From the NCBI GenBank assembly GCA_019670725.1, contig AP024629.1, forward strand, positions 3,782,001 to 3,846,000: a stretch of 64,000 nucleotides of DNA. Direction: 5' to 3'. The notes below the pieces were generated by a model. It was not told the DNA's origin, made no database searches, and saw only the letters and a program-made list of their open reading frames with translations. Positions 17,525-24,939 of the stretch are shown one piece after another. Made by a program: the position numbers and the translations under genes. The first letter of the stretch is position 1. Every line of letters begins with the position of its first letter. This DNA comes from Alphaproteobacteria bacterium SO-S41 (lineage in GTDB: Bacteria > Pseudomonadota > Alphaproteobacteria > Micropepsales > Micropepsaceae).

Positions 17525-18492
17525 GGGCGCTGGTCTGTCGCGCAATCGCCGAGGACATCTCGACGGTCAAGGTCGAGGACATGCCGAGCCGCGAGCCCGG
17601 CCCGGGCGAGGCGAAGGTGCGCATCCGCGCGGCTTCGGTGAACTTCCCTGATATCCTGATGATCCAGGGCAAGTACCAGTACAAGCCGCCGCTGCCCTTC
17701 ATCTGCGGGCTTGAGGGCGCGGGCGAAGTCATCGCGGTCGGCGATGGCGTCAGCCACGTGAAGCCCGGCGACCGGGTGGTCGGCGGCGCGAAGACGGGCA
17801 GCTTCGCGGAAGAGGCGATCTGCCCTGCCGCTGCCTTGCGCCATATCCCCAAGGGCATGGACTTCACGGCGGCCGCGGCGTTTCCGGCGGCGTATCTGAC
17901 CGCCTATGTCGCGCTGGTGCGGCGCGGCGCGCTGCAGAAGGGCGAGACGCTGCTGGTGCATGGCGCGGCGGGCGGCGTGGGCCTGGCTGCGGTGGATCTT
18001 GGTCTTGCCTTCGGGGCGAAGGTGATCGCGACGGCGTCGTCTGAGGAAAAGCGCACCTTCCTGAAAGAGCGCGGCGCGCATCTGGTGCTGGAGTCCAGCG
18101 GGTTTCGCGAGCCAGTGAAAGAGTTCACCGGCGGGCGCGGGGCGGATGTCATCTACGATCCCGTCGGCGGCGACGTGTTCGACGAGAGCGTGCGCTGCAT
18201 CGCGTTCGACGGGCGGCTGCTGGTGATCGGCTTCACCTCGGGCCGCATTCCTTCGGTCAGCGTGAATATGCCGCTGATCAAGGGGTTCTCGGTCGTGGGC
18301 GTGCGCGCGGGCGAATACGGCCGCCAGTTCCCCGACCGCGGCCGCGAGAACCTTGCGGCAATTGACGCACTGGCGGAGCAGGGGATCATCCGGCCCTATG
18401 TCTGCGCGACGTTCCCGTTGGATCGCGCGATCGAGGCGATGCGCATGCTCCAGGACCGCAAGGTGATCGGCAAGGTGGTTATCTGCCCATGA
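17521..18492 (+). CDS. NADPH:quinone oxidoreductase family protein
   Basis: A 323-residue zinc-independent medium-chain dehydrogenase/reductase of the quinone oxidoreductase (QOR/Qor-like) group. SVNFPDILMIQGKYQYKPPLPF and GLEGAGEVIAVG are typical of the GroES-like domain; HGAAGGVGLAAVDLGLAFGA near residue 145 is the nucleotide-binding AxxGGVG motif. GGRGADVIYDPVGGDVFDES is the matching segment of the second domain. No zinc-binding cysteines are present. Related enzymes reduce quinones or 2-enoyl-CoA-type compounds with NADPH. It is coupled by 4-bp overlaps both to the esterase upstream and the transporter gene downstream. Confidence 0.92.
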   Translation: MRALVCRAIAEDISTVKVEDMPSREPGPGEAKVRIRAASVNFPDILMIQGKYQYKPPLPFICGLEGAGEVIAVGDGVSHVKPGDRVVGGAKTGSFAEEAICPAAALRHIPKGMDFTAAAAFPAAYLTAYVALVRRGALQKGETLLVHGAAGGVGLAAVDLGLAFGAKVIATASSEEKRTFLKERGAHLVLESSGFREPVKEFTGGRGADVIYDPVGGDVFDESVRCIAFDGRLLVIGFTSGRIPSVSVNMPLIKGFSVVGVRAGEYGRQFPDRGRENLAAIDALAEQGIIRPYVCATFPLDRAIEAMRMLQDRKVIGKVVICP

Positions 18493-19631
18493 CGGAAATC
18501 GTCGTTGTTGAGCCGGAAAAGGATCTCCGCCCCGGCGGCATGACGCTGCGCCAGCAGGCGTGGTTCTGGCTCGGCGCCGTCGTCGTCACGCTGGTCGTGC
18601 TCTATCTGCTCAGCGATATCCTGCTGCCCTTCGTGCTGGGCCTGATCCTCGCCTATCTGCTCAACCCGCTGACGACGCGGCTGGAGCGGTTGCGGATCGG
18701 GCGCACCGGGGCGGCGCTGATCGTCTCCGGCGTCATCATTCTCATCTTCGCGGTCGCCGTGACGCTGCTGGTACCGTTTCTCGCCAACCAGATCACCGAG
18801 CTGATCGCGAGCCTGCCCGAGATCATCAAGAACCTGCAGAAGTTCGCGGCCGAACAGGGCGCGCCGATCATCGAGCGCATCGGCGGGCCGGAAGCGGTCG
18901 GCGAGGTACAGCGCGCGATCGCCGAGATGGTGCGCTCGGCGGGCGGCGCGCTCGGCGACATCCTCGCCTCGATCTGGTCGGGCGGCGAGGCGATCATGAA
19001 CGCCTTCATGCTGATCGTCGTGACGCCGATCATCGCTTTCTATCTGCTGATCGACTGGCCGCGCTTCACGCGCACGATCGACGCCTGGCTGCCGCGCCGC
19101 CACGACGACACGGTGCGCCGCCTTTGGGGCGAGATGGATCATGCGATCGCCGGCTTCCTGCGCGGGCAGACGGCGGTCGTGCTGATGCTCGCCTCGTTCT
19201 ACGCTGTCGTGCTGTTCCTGATCGGGCTGAACTACGGCGTCATAATCGGCATCGGCGCGGGACTGCTCAGCTTCATTCCTCTGGTCGGCGCGGTCACCGG
19301 CTTCATCGTCGCGGGCAGCGTGGCGCTGATCCAGTTCTGGCCGGAATGGTGGATGATCGCGCTGACGCTGGGCGTCTTCGTCTTCGGGCAGATCTTCGAG
19401 GGCTATGTCATCGCGCCCAAGATCGTGGGCGAGGCGACCGGCGTGCATCCGGTGTGGCTGATGTTCGCCCTGTTCGCTTTCGGCTATCTCTTCGGCTTTG
19501 TCGGCCTGCTGCTCGCGGTGCCGCTCGCCGCGATCATCGCGGTGCTGTGCCGCTTCGCGATGGACAAGTATCTGGAGAGTTCGCTCTATCTGGAGATGGA
19601 GCTGCCGGAAGAGGACGAGACGTATCCGTAG
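18489..19631 (+). CDS. AI-2E family transporter (PerM/TqsA-like)
   Basis: A 380-residue membrane protein with about seven to eight membrane segments, including a hairpin pair near the start (WLGAVVVTLVVLYLLSDILLPFVLGLILAYLL) and another pair in the C-terminal half (LLSFIPLVGAVTGFIVAG, FVFGQIFEGYVIAPKIVGE). The GLLSFIPLVGA and FEGYVIAPKIVG motifs are characteristic of the AI-2E exporter-like superfamily, which includes TqsA and Na+/H+ antiporter-type members. The transported substrate cannot be inferred. It overlaps the reductase gene by 4 bp and ends the operon; a hairpin lies at 19661-19694. Confidence 0.9.
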   Translation: MTEIVVVEPEKDLRPGGMTLRQQAWFWLGAVVVTLVVLYLLSDILLPFVLGLILAYLLNPLTTRLERLRIGRTGAALIVSGVIILIFAVAVTLLVPFLANQITELIASLPEIIKNLQKFAAEQGAPIIERIGGPEAVGEVQRAIAEMVRSAGGALGDILASIWSGGEAIMNAFMLIVVTPIIAFYLLIDWPRFTRTIDAWLPRRHDDTVRRLWGEMDHAIAGFLRGQTAVVLMLASFYAVVLFLIGLNYGVIIGIGAGLLSFIPLVGAVTGFIVAGSVALIQFWPEWWMIALTLGVFVFGQIFEGYVIAPKIVGEATGVHPVWLMFALFAFGYLFGFVGLLLAVPLAAIIAVLCRFAMDKYLESSLYLEMELPEEDETYP

Positions 19632-19660
19632 CGCCTTTTTTTGAAACGCTCAGGCATGGG

Positions 19661-19694
19661 TCCTCGGGTTCGCTGCTACGCAGCGCCCCGAGGA
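19661..19694. repeat. REP-like hairpin between convergent genes
   Basis: TCCTCGGG (19661-19668) pairs with CCCGAGGA (19687-19694), with an inner CGCTGC/GCAGCG stem. The TCCTCGGG/CCCGAGGA core recurs inside the larger palindromic unit at 22063-22224. Lying between the convergent transporter and bioB genes, it may end transcription both ways. Confidence 0.6.
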
Positions 19695-19706
19695 TGACGT
19701 CTTCTT

Positions 19707-20669
19707 TCAAGCTGCCGTCAGGCCGAGCTTTTCGAACAGCGCGCTGTCGCGGTCTTCGCCGGGGTTCGGGGTCGTCAGCAGTTTCTCGCCGCGGAAGATC
19801 GAGGCGGCGCCGGCCATGAAGCAGAGGGCCTGGAGCTCGTCGCTCATGGTCTCGCGGCCGGCGGAGAGGCGCACGGTCGAGCGCGGCATGGTGATGCGCG
19901 CGACGGCGATGGTGCGGACGAATTCGAGGCCGTCGATTTCCTGAACCTCGGCGAGCGGCGTGCCCTTCACGCGCACGAGGCGGTTGATCGGCACGGACTG
20001 GGGATGCTGAGGCAGGTTGGCGAGGCTGACGATCATGCCCGCGCGGTCGTCGCGGCTTTCGCCCATGCCCACAATGCCGCCCGAGCAGACATTGATGCCG
20101 GCGGCGCGGACATGCTCCAGCGTGTCGAGGCGCTCCTCGAATGTCCGCGTCGTGATAATTTCCTTGTAGTACTCAGGCGATGAATCGAGGTTGTGGTTGT
20201 AGTAGTCGAGCCCGGCATCGGCGAGGCGCTTCGCCTGGTAATCCTCGAGCATCCCCAGCGTCATGCAGGTCTGGAGACCCATCGCGCCGACGCCTTCGAC
20301 CATCTGAACGATATCGTCGAGATCGCGATCCTTCGGCCGCGTCCATGCAGCGCCCATGCAGAAGCGGCTGGCGCCCGCATCCTTGGCAGCCCGTGCGGCC
20401 GACAGCACCGCATCGAGACCCATCAGCTTCGACGCCTTGAGGCCGGTGTCCTTGGCGAACTTCTGTGCCTGCGGGCAATAGGCGCAGTCTTCCGCGCAGC
20501 CGCCGGTCTTGATCGAGAGGAGCTGCGAGAGCTGGACCTCGTTCGCGGTGTGATAGCGGCGATGGACCGCCTGCGCCTCGAAGACCAGATCCATGAAGGG
20601 GCGGTCGAACAGCGCCAGCACCTCTTCGCGCGACCAGTCGTGGCGCGTATCGGGGACATGGATGTTCAT
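19707..20669 (-). CDS. bioB: Biotin synthase
   Basis: A 320-residue radical SAM enzyme that inserts sulfur into dethiobiotin to form biotin. The CxxxCxxC cluster motif is in [12 protein letters not shown] near residue 53-64, preceded by [38 protein letters not shown] and the second-cluster Arg/Cys segments agree with BioB; length is normal (about 320-346). No other bio genes are adjacent. The start at 20669 follows the leader hairpin region. The C-terminus has [24 protein letters not shown], typical of the family. Confidence 0.97.
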   Translation of the reverse strand: MNIHVPDTRHDWSREEVLALFDRPFMDLVFEAQAVHRRYHTANEVQLSQLLSIKTGGCAEDCAYCPQAQKFAKDTGLKASKLMGLDAVLSAARAAKDAGASRFCMGAAWTRPKDRDLDDIVQMVEGVGAMGLQTCMTLGMLEDYQAKRLADAGLDYYNHNLDSSPEYYKEIITTRTFEERLDTLEHVRAAGINVCSGGIVGMGESRDDRAGMIVSLANLPQHPQSVPINRLVRVKGTPLAEVQEIDGLEFVRTIAVARITMPRSTVRLSAGRETMSDELQALCFMAGAASIFRGEKLLTTPNPGEDRDSALFEKLGLTAA

Positions 20670-20682
20670 GGCGACCTGCTGA

Positions 20683-20727
20683 GATGGAAACGACGCATTT
20701 CCATCGCGTGCGGCGACGCTCGCGTCA
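20683..20727 (-). promoter_or_regulatory. Two inverted repeats in the bioB leader
   Basis: Between the small membrane protein gene and bioB, GATGGAAA-N7-TTTCCATC (20683-20705) forms a perfect 8-bp stem about 14 bp before the bioB start, and GACGC-TC-GCGTC (20715-20726) lies just upstream. They could be an operator, an attenuator-like hairpin or a weak terminator of the upstream gene. The known BioR operator pattern (TTATAGAT-like) is not seen. Confidence 0.45.
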
Positions 20728-20754
20728 ATCTTACCCTTGCGTCAGGCGCGCGCG

Positions 20755-21081
20755 TTAGACGTGCGCTTCGACCTGCCGCTTGAACCAGCGCCGACGGTGG
20801 CTGGAGCGGATCCAGCCCCAGGCGATCAACAGGATGAAGCCAAGTGGGAAGGTGATGAAGAACAGCCAGCCCATGACGAACAGGCTGTAGAGCAGGTCGC
20901 CGCGATCGGTCCCGCCGATCATGCAGGCATTGGCGAACCCCTCGTGCAGCGCGCAGCCGTGACTGTCCGCAACCGATTCCGCGATATTGGCGGCGAGCAG
21001 CGGCCCGATCATGAAGAGGATGATCAGGATGAAGGCGAGCCAATAGGCGAGGCTGGGGAAGCGACGGGTGGTGTCGGCCAT
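20755..21081 (-). CDS. Small membrane protein of unknown function
   Basis: A 108-residue protein with two clear membrane segments: about residues 11-32 (LAYWLAFILIILFMIGPLLA) and 67-90 (LFVMGWLFFITFPLGFILLIAW). The loop between them is about 35 residues and holds two Cys (HGCALHEGFANAC), which could form a disulfide if it is periplasmic. The C-terminus is basic (SSHRRRWFKRQ), consistent with a cytoplasmic tail. I do not recognise it. It lies between the dienoyl-CoA reductase-like gene and bioB on the same strand. Confidence 0.7.
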   Translation of the reverse strand: MADTTRRFPSLAYWLAFILIILFMIGPLLAANIAESVADSHGCALHEGFANACMIGGTDRGDLLYSLFVMGWLFFITFPLGFILLIAWGWIRSSHRRRWFKRQVEAHV

Positions 21082-21115
21082 GCACGTAAAACGCGTGGCC
21101 GAGCCAAGCGTTCCG

Positions 21116-22009
21116 TCAGACGCTGCGCTGCGCCTTGTCCTTCTCGTTGGCCGAGGTCACCTGCTCGCGGACCTTGACCCAATCCTCATCGGTGAGAGCC
21201 GCGAGGCGCGAGAAAGTGCCGGTACCGGCCTGATGCGCGGCGCCGTCGATCGCGATGCACTGGCCGGTCATATACTCGCAGCCGTCGGCCATCATGAAGA
21301 CGGCGAGGTTGACGAGTTCGGGCATCTCGCCGACCCGGCCCATCGGATTGCCGCTGCCGCTCTCGCCGCGATTGGCGGCGCCGGGGCTGAGCCGCGCCCA
21401 GGCGCCCTCGGTGGGGAACGGGCCGGGTGCGATGGCGTTGAGGCGGATGCCGTGCGGTCCCCACTCCACCGCCAGGCTCTGTGTCATCGCGAAGAGACCG
21501 GTCTTCGACATCGCCGATGGCACGGTGAACGGACCGCCGTTCCACACCCAGGTGGTGAGGATTGAGATGACGGAAGCCTTCTTCTTTTCCGCGATCCAGC
21601 GCTTGCCGCAGGCGAGCGTCACATAGAACGAGCCGTGGAAGACGATCGAGGCGATGGCGTCGAAGGCGCGGGGGCTGAGGTCTTTCGTGCGCGAGATGAA
21701 ATTGCCCGCGGCATTGTTGACGAGGCCGTCGAGCGCGCCGCCATCGGCCCAGATCGCGGCGACCATGTCCTCGACCGCCTGCGCCACGCGGATGTCGCAG
21801 GCGATGGCCTTCACCGTGCCGCCGGTTTTCGCGGAGAGGCCCGCGGCGGTTTCTTCAAGGATGCCCTTGCGCCGGCCGCAGATATAGACGGTCGCGCCGA
21901 GCCGCGCGTAACCCTCTGCCATCTCCTTGCCGAGACCCGTGCCGCCGCCGGTGATGAGGATGCGTTTGCCCGCAAGCACTCCGTCGCGGAACATGGTGGC
22001 GTCGGCCAT
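21116..22009 (-). CDS. SDR oxidoreductase, 2,4-dienoyl-CoA reductase-like
   Basis: A 297-residue short-chain dehydrogenase/reductase. The cofactor motif GGGTGLGK is near residue 21-28 and NNAAGNF near residue 99. The usual YxxxK is replaced by VPSAMSKTG (SxxxK), and LAVEWGPHGIRLNAIAPGPF follows with PTEGAWARL. That combination matches the mitochondrial-type 2,4-dienoyl-CoA reductase (DECR) subgroup, in which the classical tyrosine position is also a serine. These enzymes reduce 2,4-dienoyl-CoA with NADPH during oxidation of unsaturated fatty acids, which fits the beta-oxidation genes elsewhere in the window. The exact substrate is inference. Confidence 0.88.
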   Translation of the reverse strand: MADATMFRDGVLAGKRILITGGGTGLGKEMAEGYARLGATVYICGRRKGILEETAAGLSAKTGGTVKAIACDIRVAQAVEDMVAAIWADGGALDGLVNNAAGNFISRTKDLSPRAFDAIASIVFHGSFYVTLACGKRWIAEKKKASVISILTTWVWNGGPFTVPSAMSKTGLFAMTQSLAVEWGPHGIRLNAIAPGPFPTEGAWARLSPGAANRGESGSGNPMGRVGEMPELVNLAVFMMADGCEYMTGQCIAIDGAAHQAGTGTFSRLAALTDEDWVKVREQVTSANEKDKAQRSV

Positions 22010-22062
22010 GGCGTCTCTCCCGTTTTGTTGTTGGGGAGAGTGTGGCGCGGCTAGTTCCTGTT

Positions 22063-22224
22063 GTCATCCCGGCCCCCCGGGTCCGGCCGTAGGCCGGCCC
22101 GAGGACAGGCTCCGCGAAGCGAAGAGCCGGGACCCAGGTACCTGGGCACGGTATTCGCGGCCCCTGGGTCTCGGGTCTCGGAGGTCCTCGGGTCAAGCCC
22201 GAGGACGGCCTCGCCCGGGATGAC
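22063..22224. repeat. Palindromic intergenic repeat unit
   Basis: A 162-bp non-coding unit bounded by GTCATCCCGG (22063-22072) and its inverse CCGGGATGAC (22215-22224). Inside are GTCCTCGGG/CCCGAGGAC (about 22183-22205), CCCAGGTACCTGGG (22133-22146) and a GGCCG/CGGCC stem. It fits the REP/BIME-like repeats widespread in alphaproteobacteria. It separates the ligase gene from the downstream SDR gene. Confidence 0.7.
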
Positions 22225-22230
22225 GAGAAA

Positions 22231-23808
22231 CTAGGACGCCAGCATCGCTTCCAGCGTCTCGACACGGTCAGCGTCGCGCGGGGGTTTGTCCCAGCGGAGG
22301 CGGTTGATGCGGGGGAAGCGCATGGCGACGCCGCTTTTGTGGCGGGCGGAGCGGGCGAGGCCTTCGAAGGCGACTTCGAAGACAAGTCCAACATCGCCGG
22401 TATGGGTGACTTCGCGGACGGGGCCGTAGCTGTTGACTGTGTTGTTGCGGATGAAGCGGTCGATCTGTTTGAGCTCTTCGTCGGTAAAGCCGAAATAGGC
22501 CTTGCCGACGGGGACCAGTTCTTCGCCTTTCCAGCAGCCGAACGTGTAATCGGAATAGAAGGACGAGCGTTTGCCGTGGCCGCGCTGGGCGTACATCAGC
22601 ACGGCATCGACGAGATGCGGGTCGCGCTTCCATTTGAACCATTCGCCGCGGACGCGGCCGGGCAGGTACGAGCTGTCCCACTTCTTCAGCATCAGGCCTT
22701 CGACGGCGGGCGATGGCGGGTTGGCCCGCAGGGCCTGAAGGTCGGGCCAAGTGGTGACAGGGACGAGGGGGGAGAGGTCGAGGCGCTCGCGGCCGCCCTT
22801 GAGGAGGTCTTCCAGCCGGGCGCGGCGTTCGCGGAAGGGGAGTGGGCGGAGGTCGGTCTCGCCGTGCTGGAGCAGGTCGTAGACGCGGATGCCGGCGGGG
22901 TAGTCGCGCAGCATGGGCTTGGTGACGGTCTTGCGGTTCAGCCGCTGCTGCAACTCGTTGAAGCTGGCGGGCTCGCCATCGCGGAAGACGAGGAGTTCGC
23001 CGTCGAGGGCGGCATCGTCGGTCAGGAGGTCCACGACATCAGGGAAGGCGGCGGAGATGTCCTCGCCGGTGCGCGAGTAGAGGCGGGTTTCACCGTGGTC
23101 GCGCACGGCCTGGACGCGGATGCCGTCCCATTTCCATTCGGCGGCGAAGTCGGCGGGGTTCAGGTTTTCGAGGTCGCGGTCCTCGATCGCGTGGGCGAGC
23201 ATCACGGGGCGGAACGGGGCGCGGGCGATGCCGGAGGGTTTCTCGCCCCTGCCCTCCAGCCAGGCGAAGAGCTCCGTGTACGGAGGTTCCAGGCCCGGCC
23301 AGACGAGTTCGATCTCGTCAGGTTCGACGGGACCGATGGCGGCGATGGCGGTCTTGGCGAGACGCGCCGAGACGCCGATGCGCAGCGCTCCGGTCATCAG
23401 CTTGATGAGCGCCCAGCGCCCGTCGGCATCGAGCGCGTCGAGCCAGCCTTCGACGAGGCCGGGAAGTTCGGTCTTCGACGCGGCTTCGAGCCCCGCGACG
23501 ACTTCGTTCAACTCAGGGGCACGGTTGGCGCCGGGGCGCTGGGGCCAGATGAGCGCGACGGTTTCGGCGAGGTCGCCAACATAGTCGTAGGAGAGGTTGA
23601 AGAGGACGGGATCGACGCGCGCCTCGGCGAGGCCGCGGATAAGGGCGGACTTGGCGTGCTTGAAGGAGAGGTTGCTGGTCAGCGCCGCCAGCGCGATGCC
23701 GCGGTCGGGATCGGGCGTGTCGCGCATATAGCGTTCGATCAGCCGCAGTTTGCCGTTGCGCTGGGGCTGGTAGGCGAGACTGTCGAGGAGGGCGGCGAAG
23801 CGGTTCAC
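22231..23808 (-). CDS. Cisplatin-damage-response-type ATP-dependent DNA ligase
   Basis: A 525-residue ATP-dependent DNA ligase. The adenylation Lys is in the KWDG motif at residues 226-229; the later SRTGEDISAAFPD (motif III-like), VEGLMLKKWDSSY (motif IV) and WFKWKRD (motif V, K-x-K) are all present. An N-terminal ligase domain of about 190 residues precedes them. The GTG start at 23808 overlaps the exonuclease stop by 4 bp (GTGA). Together with the adjacent exonuclease, helicase and PdeM genes it matches the four-gene ligase-associated DNA damage response set (TIGR04120-type ligase). It is additional to the replicative NAD-dependent ligase expected elsewhere on the chromosome. Confidence 0.93.
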   Translation of the reverse strand: MNRFAALLDSLAYQPQRNGKLRLIERYMRDTPDPDRGIALAALTSNLSFKHAKSALIRGLAEARVDPVLFNLSYDYVGDLAETVALIWPQRPGANRAPELNEVVAGLEAASKTELPGLVEGWLDALDADGRWALIKLMTGALRIGVSARLAKTAIAAIGPVEPDEIELVWPGLEPPYTELFAWLEGRGEKPSGIARAPFRPVMLAHAIEDRDLENLNPADFAAEWKWDGIRVQAVRDHGETRLYSRTGEDISAAFPDVVDLLTDDAALDGELLVFRDGEPASFNELQQRLNRKTVTKPMLRDYPAGIRVYDLLQHGETDLRPLPFRERRARLEDLLKGGRERLDLSPLVPVTTWPDLQALRANPPSPAVEGLMLKKWDSSYLPGRVRGEWFKWKRDPHLVDAVLMYAQRGHGKRSSFYSDYTFGCWKGEELVPVGKAYFGFTDEELKQIDRFIRNNTVNSYGPVREVTHTGDVGLVFEVAFEGLARSARHKSGVAMRFPRINRLRWDKPPRDADRVETLEAMLAS

Positions 23809-24863
23809 GCGCTGGCCTCGGTGGGCGTCGGGGCGGCCGGTTCGCCTTCGCCGTCTTCGTCGTAGCCGACGAGGTTGAGGGCCGTGGCGGGGACGCCGAT
23901 GGAGTTGGACCAGTGGACGAGGGCTTCCTCGGCGCCGTGGGTGACCCAGAGGGCGCCGGGCTTGATTTCGGTGATCGTGGCGGTGAGTTCGTCCCAGTCG
24001 GCGTGGTCGGAGATGATGAGCGGCAGTTCGACGAGGCGCTGGCGAGCGCGGGCACGGACACGCATCCAGCCGGAGGCGAAGCTGGTGACGACGTCGCCCA
24101 GCTTGCGTGACCAGAGATCGTTCAGCGACGACGGCGGGCAAAGGACGATGGCGCCCTTAAAGACTTCGCGGGTGAGCGGGGTCTTCATCGCGTCGGCGGC
24201 GGGGCGGAGGTCGCCCAGCTTCACGCCGTGCGCGGTGTAGAGGTCGCAGAGCTTCTGCATTGCGCCATGGAGGTAGATCGGGGCGTCATGGCCGGCCTCG
24301 CGCAGCAGGCAGATGACGCGTTGGGCCTTGCCGAGCGAATAGGCGCCGACGAGGTGGCAGCGTTCGGGGAAGGTCTTGAGCGACAGGAGAAGCTTGGCGA
24401 TCTCCTCGGTATCGGGCGGGTGGCGGAAGACCGGCAGGCCGAAGGTCGCTTCGGAGATGAAGATGTCGCAGGGGACCGGCTCGAAGCGCGGACAGGTCGG
24501 GTCGCGGCGGCGCTTGTAGTCGCCCGAGACGACGACGCGTGCCCCACCCTTCTCCACCACCGCCTGCGCGCTGCCCAGGATATGGCCGGCGGGAACGAGG
24601 CGGATGGTGACGCCGTTGATGGTGACGGTCTCGCCATAGGCGGCGGCCTGGCGCCGCTCGGTGAAGGCCTCGCCATAGCGGGAGGCCATGATGGCGAGGG
24701 TCGGCTCGGTCGCCAGCACGACGCCGTGGCCGGCGCGGGCGTGATCGGAATGGCCATGGGTGACGACCGCGCGGTCCACGGGCCGGACGGGATCGATATA
24801 GAAGTCGCCGCTGGGGCAGTAGAGGCCGGCCGGCGTCGGCTTGAGGAGCAGTTCGGGCTTCAT
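23805..24863 (-). CDS. Ligase-associated MBL-fold exonuclease
   Basis: A 352-residue metallo-beta-lactamase-fold nuclease related to the SNM1/Pso2 and mRNA-processing exonucleases. The HxHxDH metal motif is HGHSDHARAGH at residues 36-46; SGDYKRRRDPTCPRFEPV and the later ISDHADWDEL are further family landmarks. It matches the ligase-associated DNA damage response exonuclease (TIGR04122-type), thought to resect or trim DNA ends for ligation. It is the first gene of the leftward pair, 4 bp overlapped with the ligase, and is divergent from the helicase gene 76 bp away, so the promoters face each other in 24864-24939. Confidence 0.92.
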   Translation of the reverse strand: MKPELLLKPTPAGLYCPSGDFYIDPVRPVDRAVVTHGHSDHARAGHGVVLATEPTLAIMASRYGEAFTERRQAAAYGETVTINGVTIRLVPAGHILGSAQAVVEKGGARVVVSGDYKRRRDPTCPRFEPVPCDIFISEATFGLPVFRHPPDTEEIAKLLLSLKTFPERCHLVGAYSLGKAQRVICLLREAGHDAPIYLHGAMQKLCDLYTAHGVKLGDLRPAADAMKTPLTREVFKGAIVLCPPSSLNDLWSRKLGDVVTSFASGWMRVRARARQRLVELPLIISDHADWDELTATITEIKPGALWVTHGAEEALVHWSNSIGVPATALNLVGYDEDGEGEPAAPTPTEASA

Positions 24864-24939
24864 GGGGCCGCCGCCGAGGTGGGAAAAAGCTGTTCGTTCT
24901 GCATCTGTTCAATATAGGGTGTGTGATCGCGAAAGTCAG

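Noticed and set aside
20670-20754. A riboswitch before bioB
   Set aside because: The leader is under 90 bp with two simple hairpins and no recognisable conserved riboswitch core.
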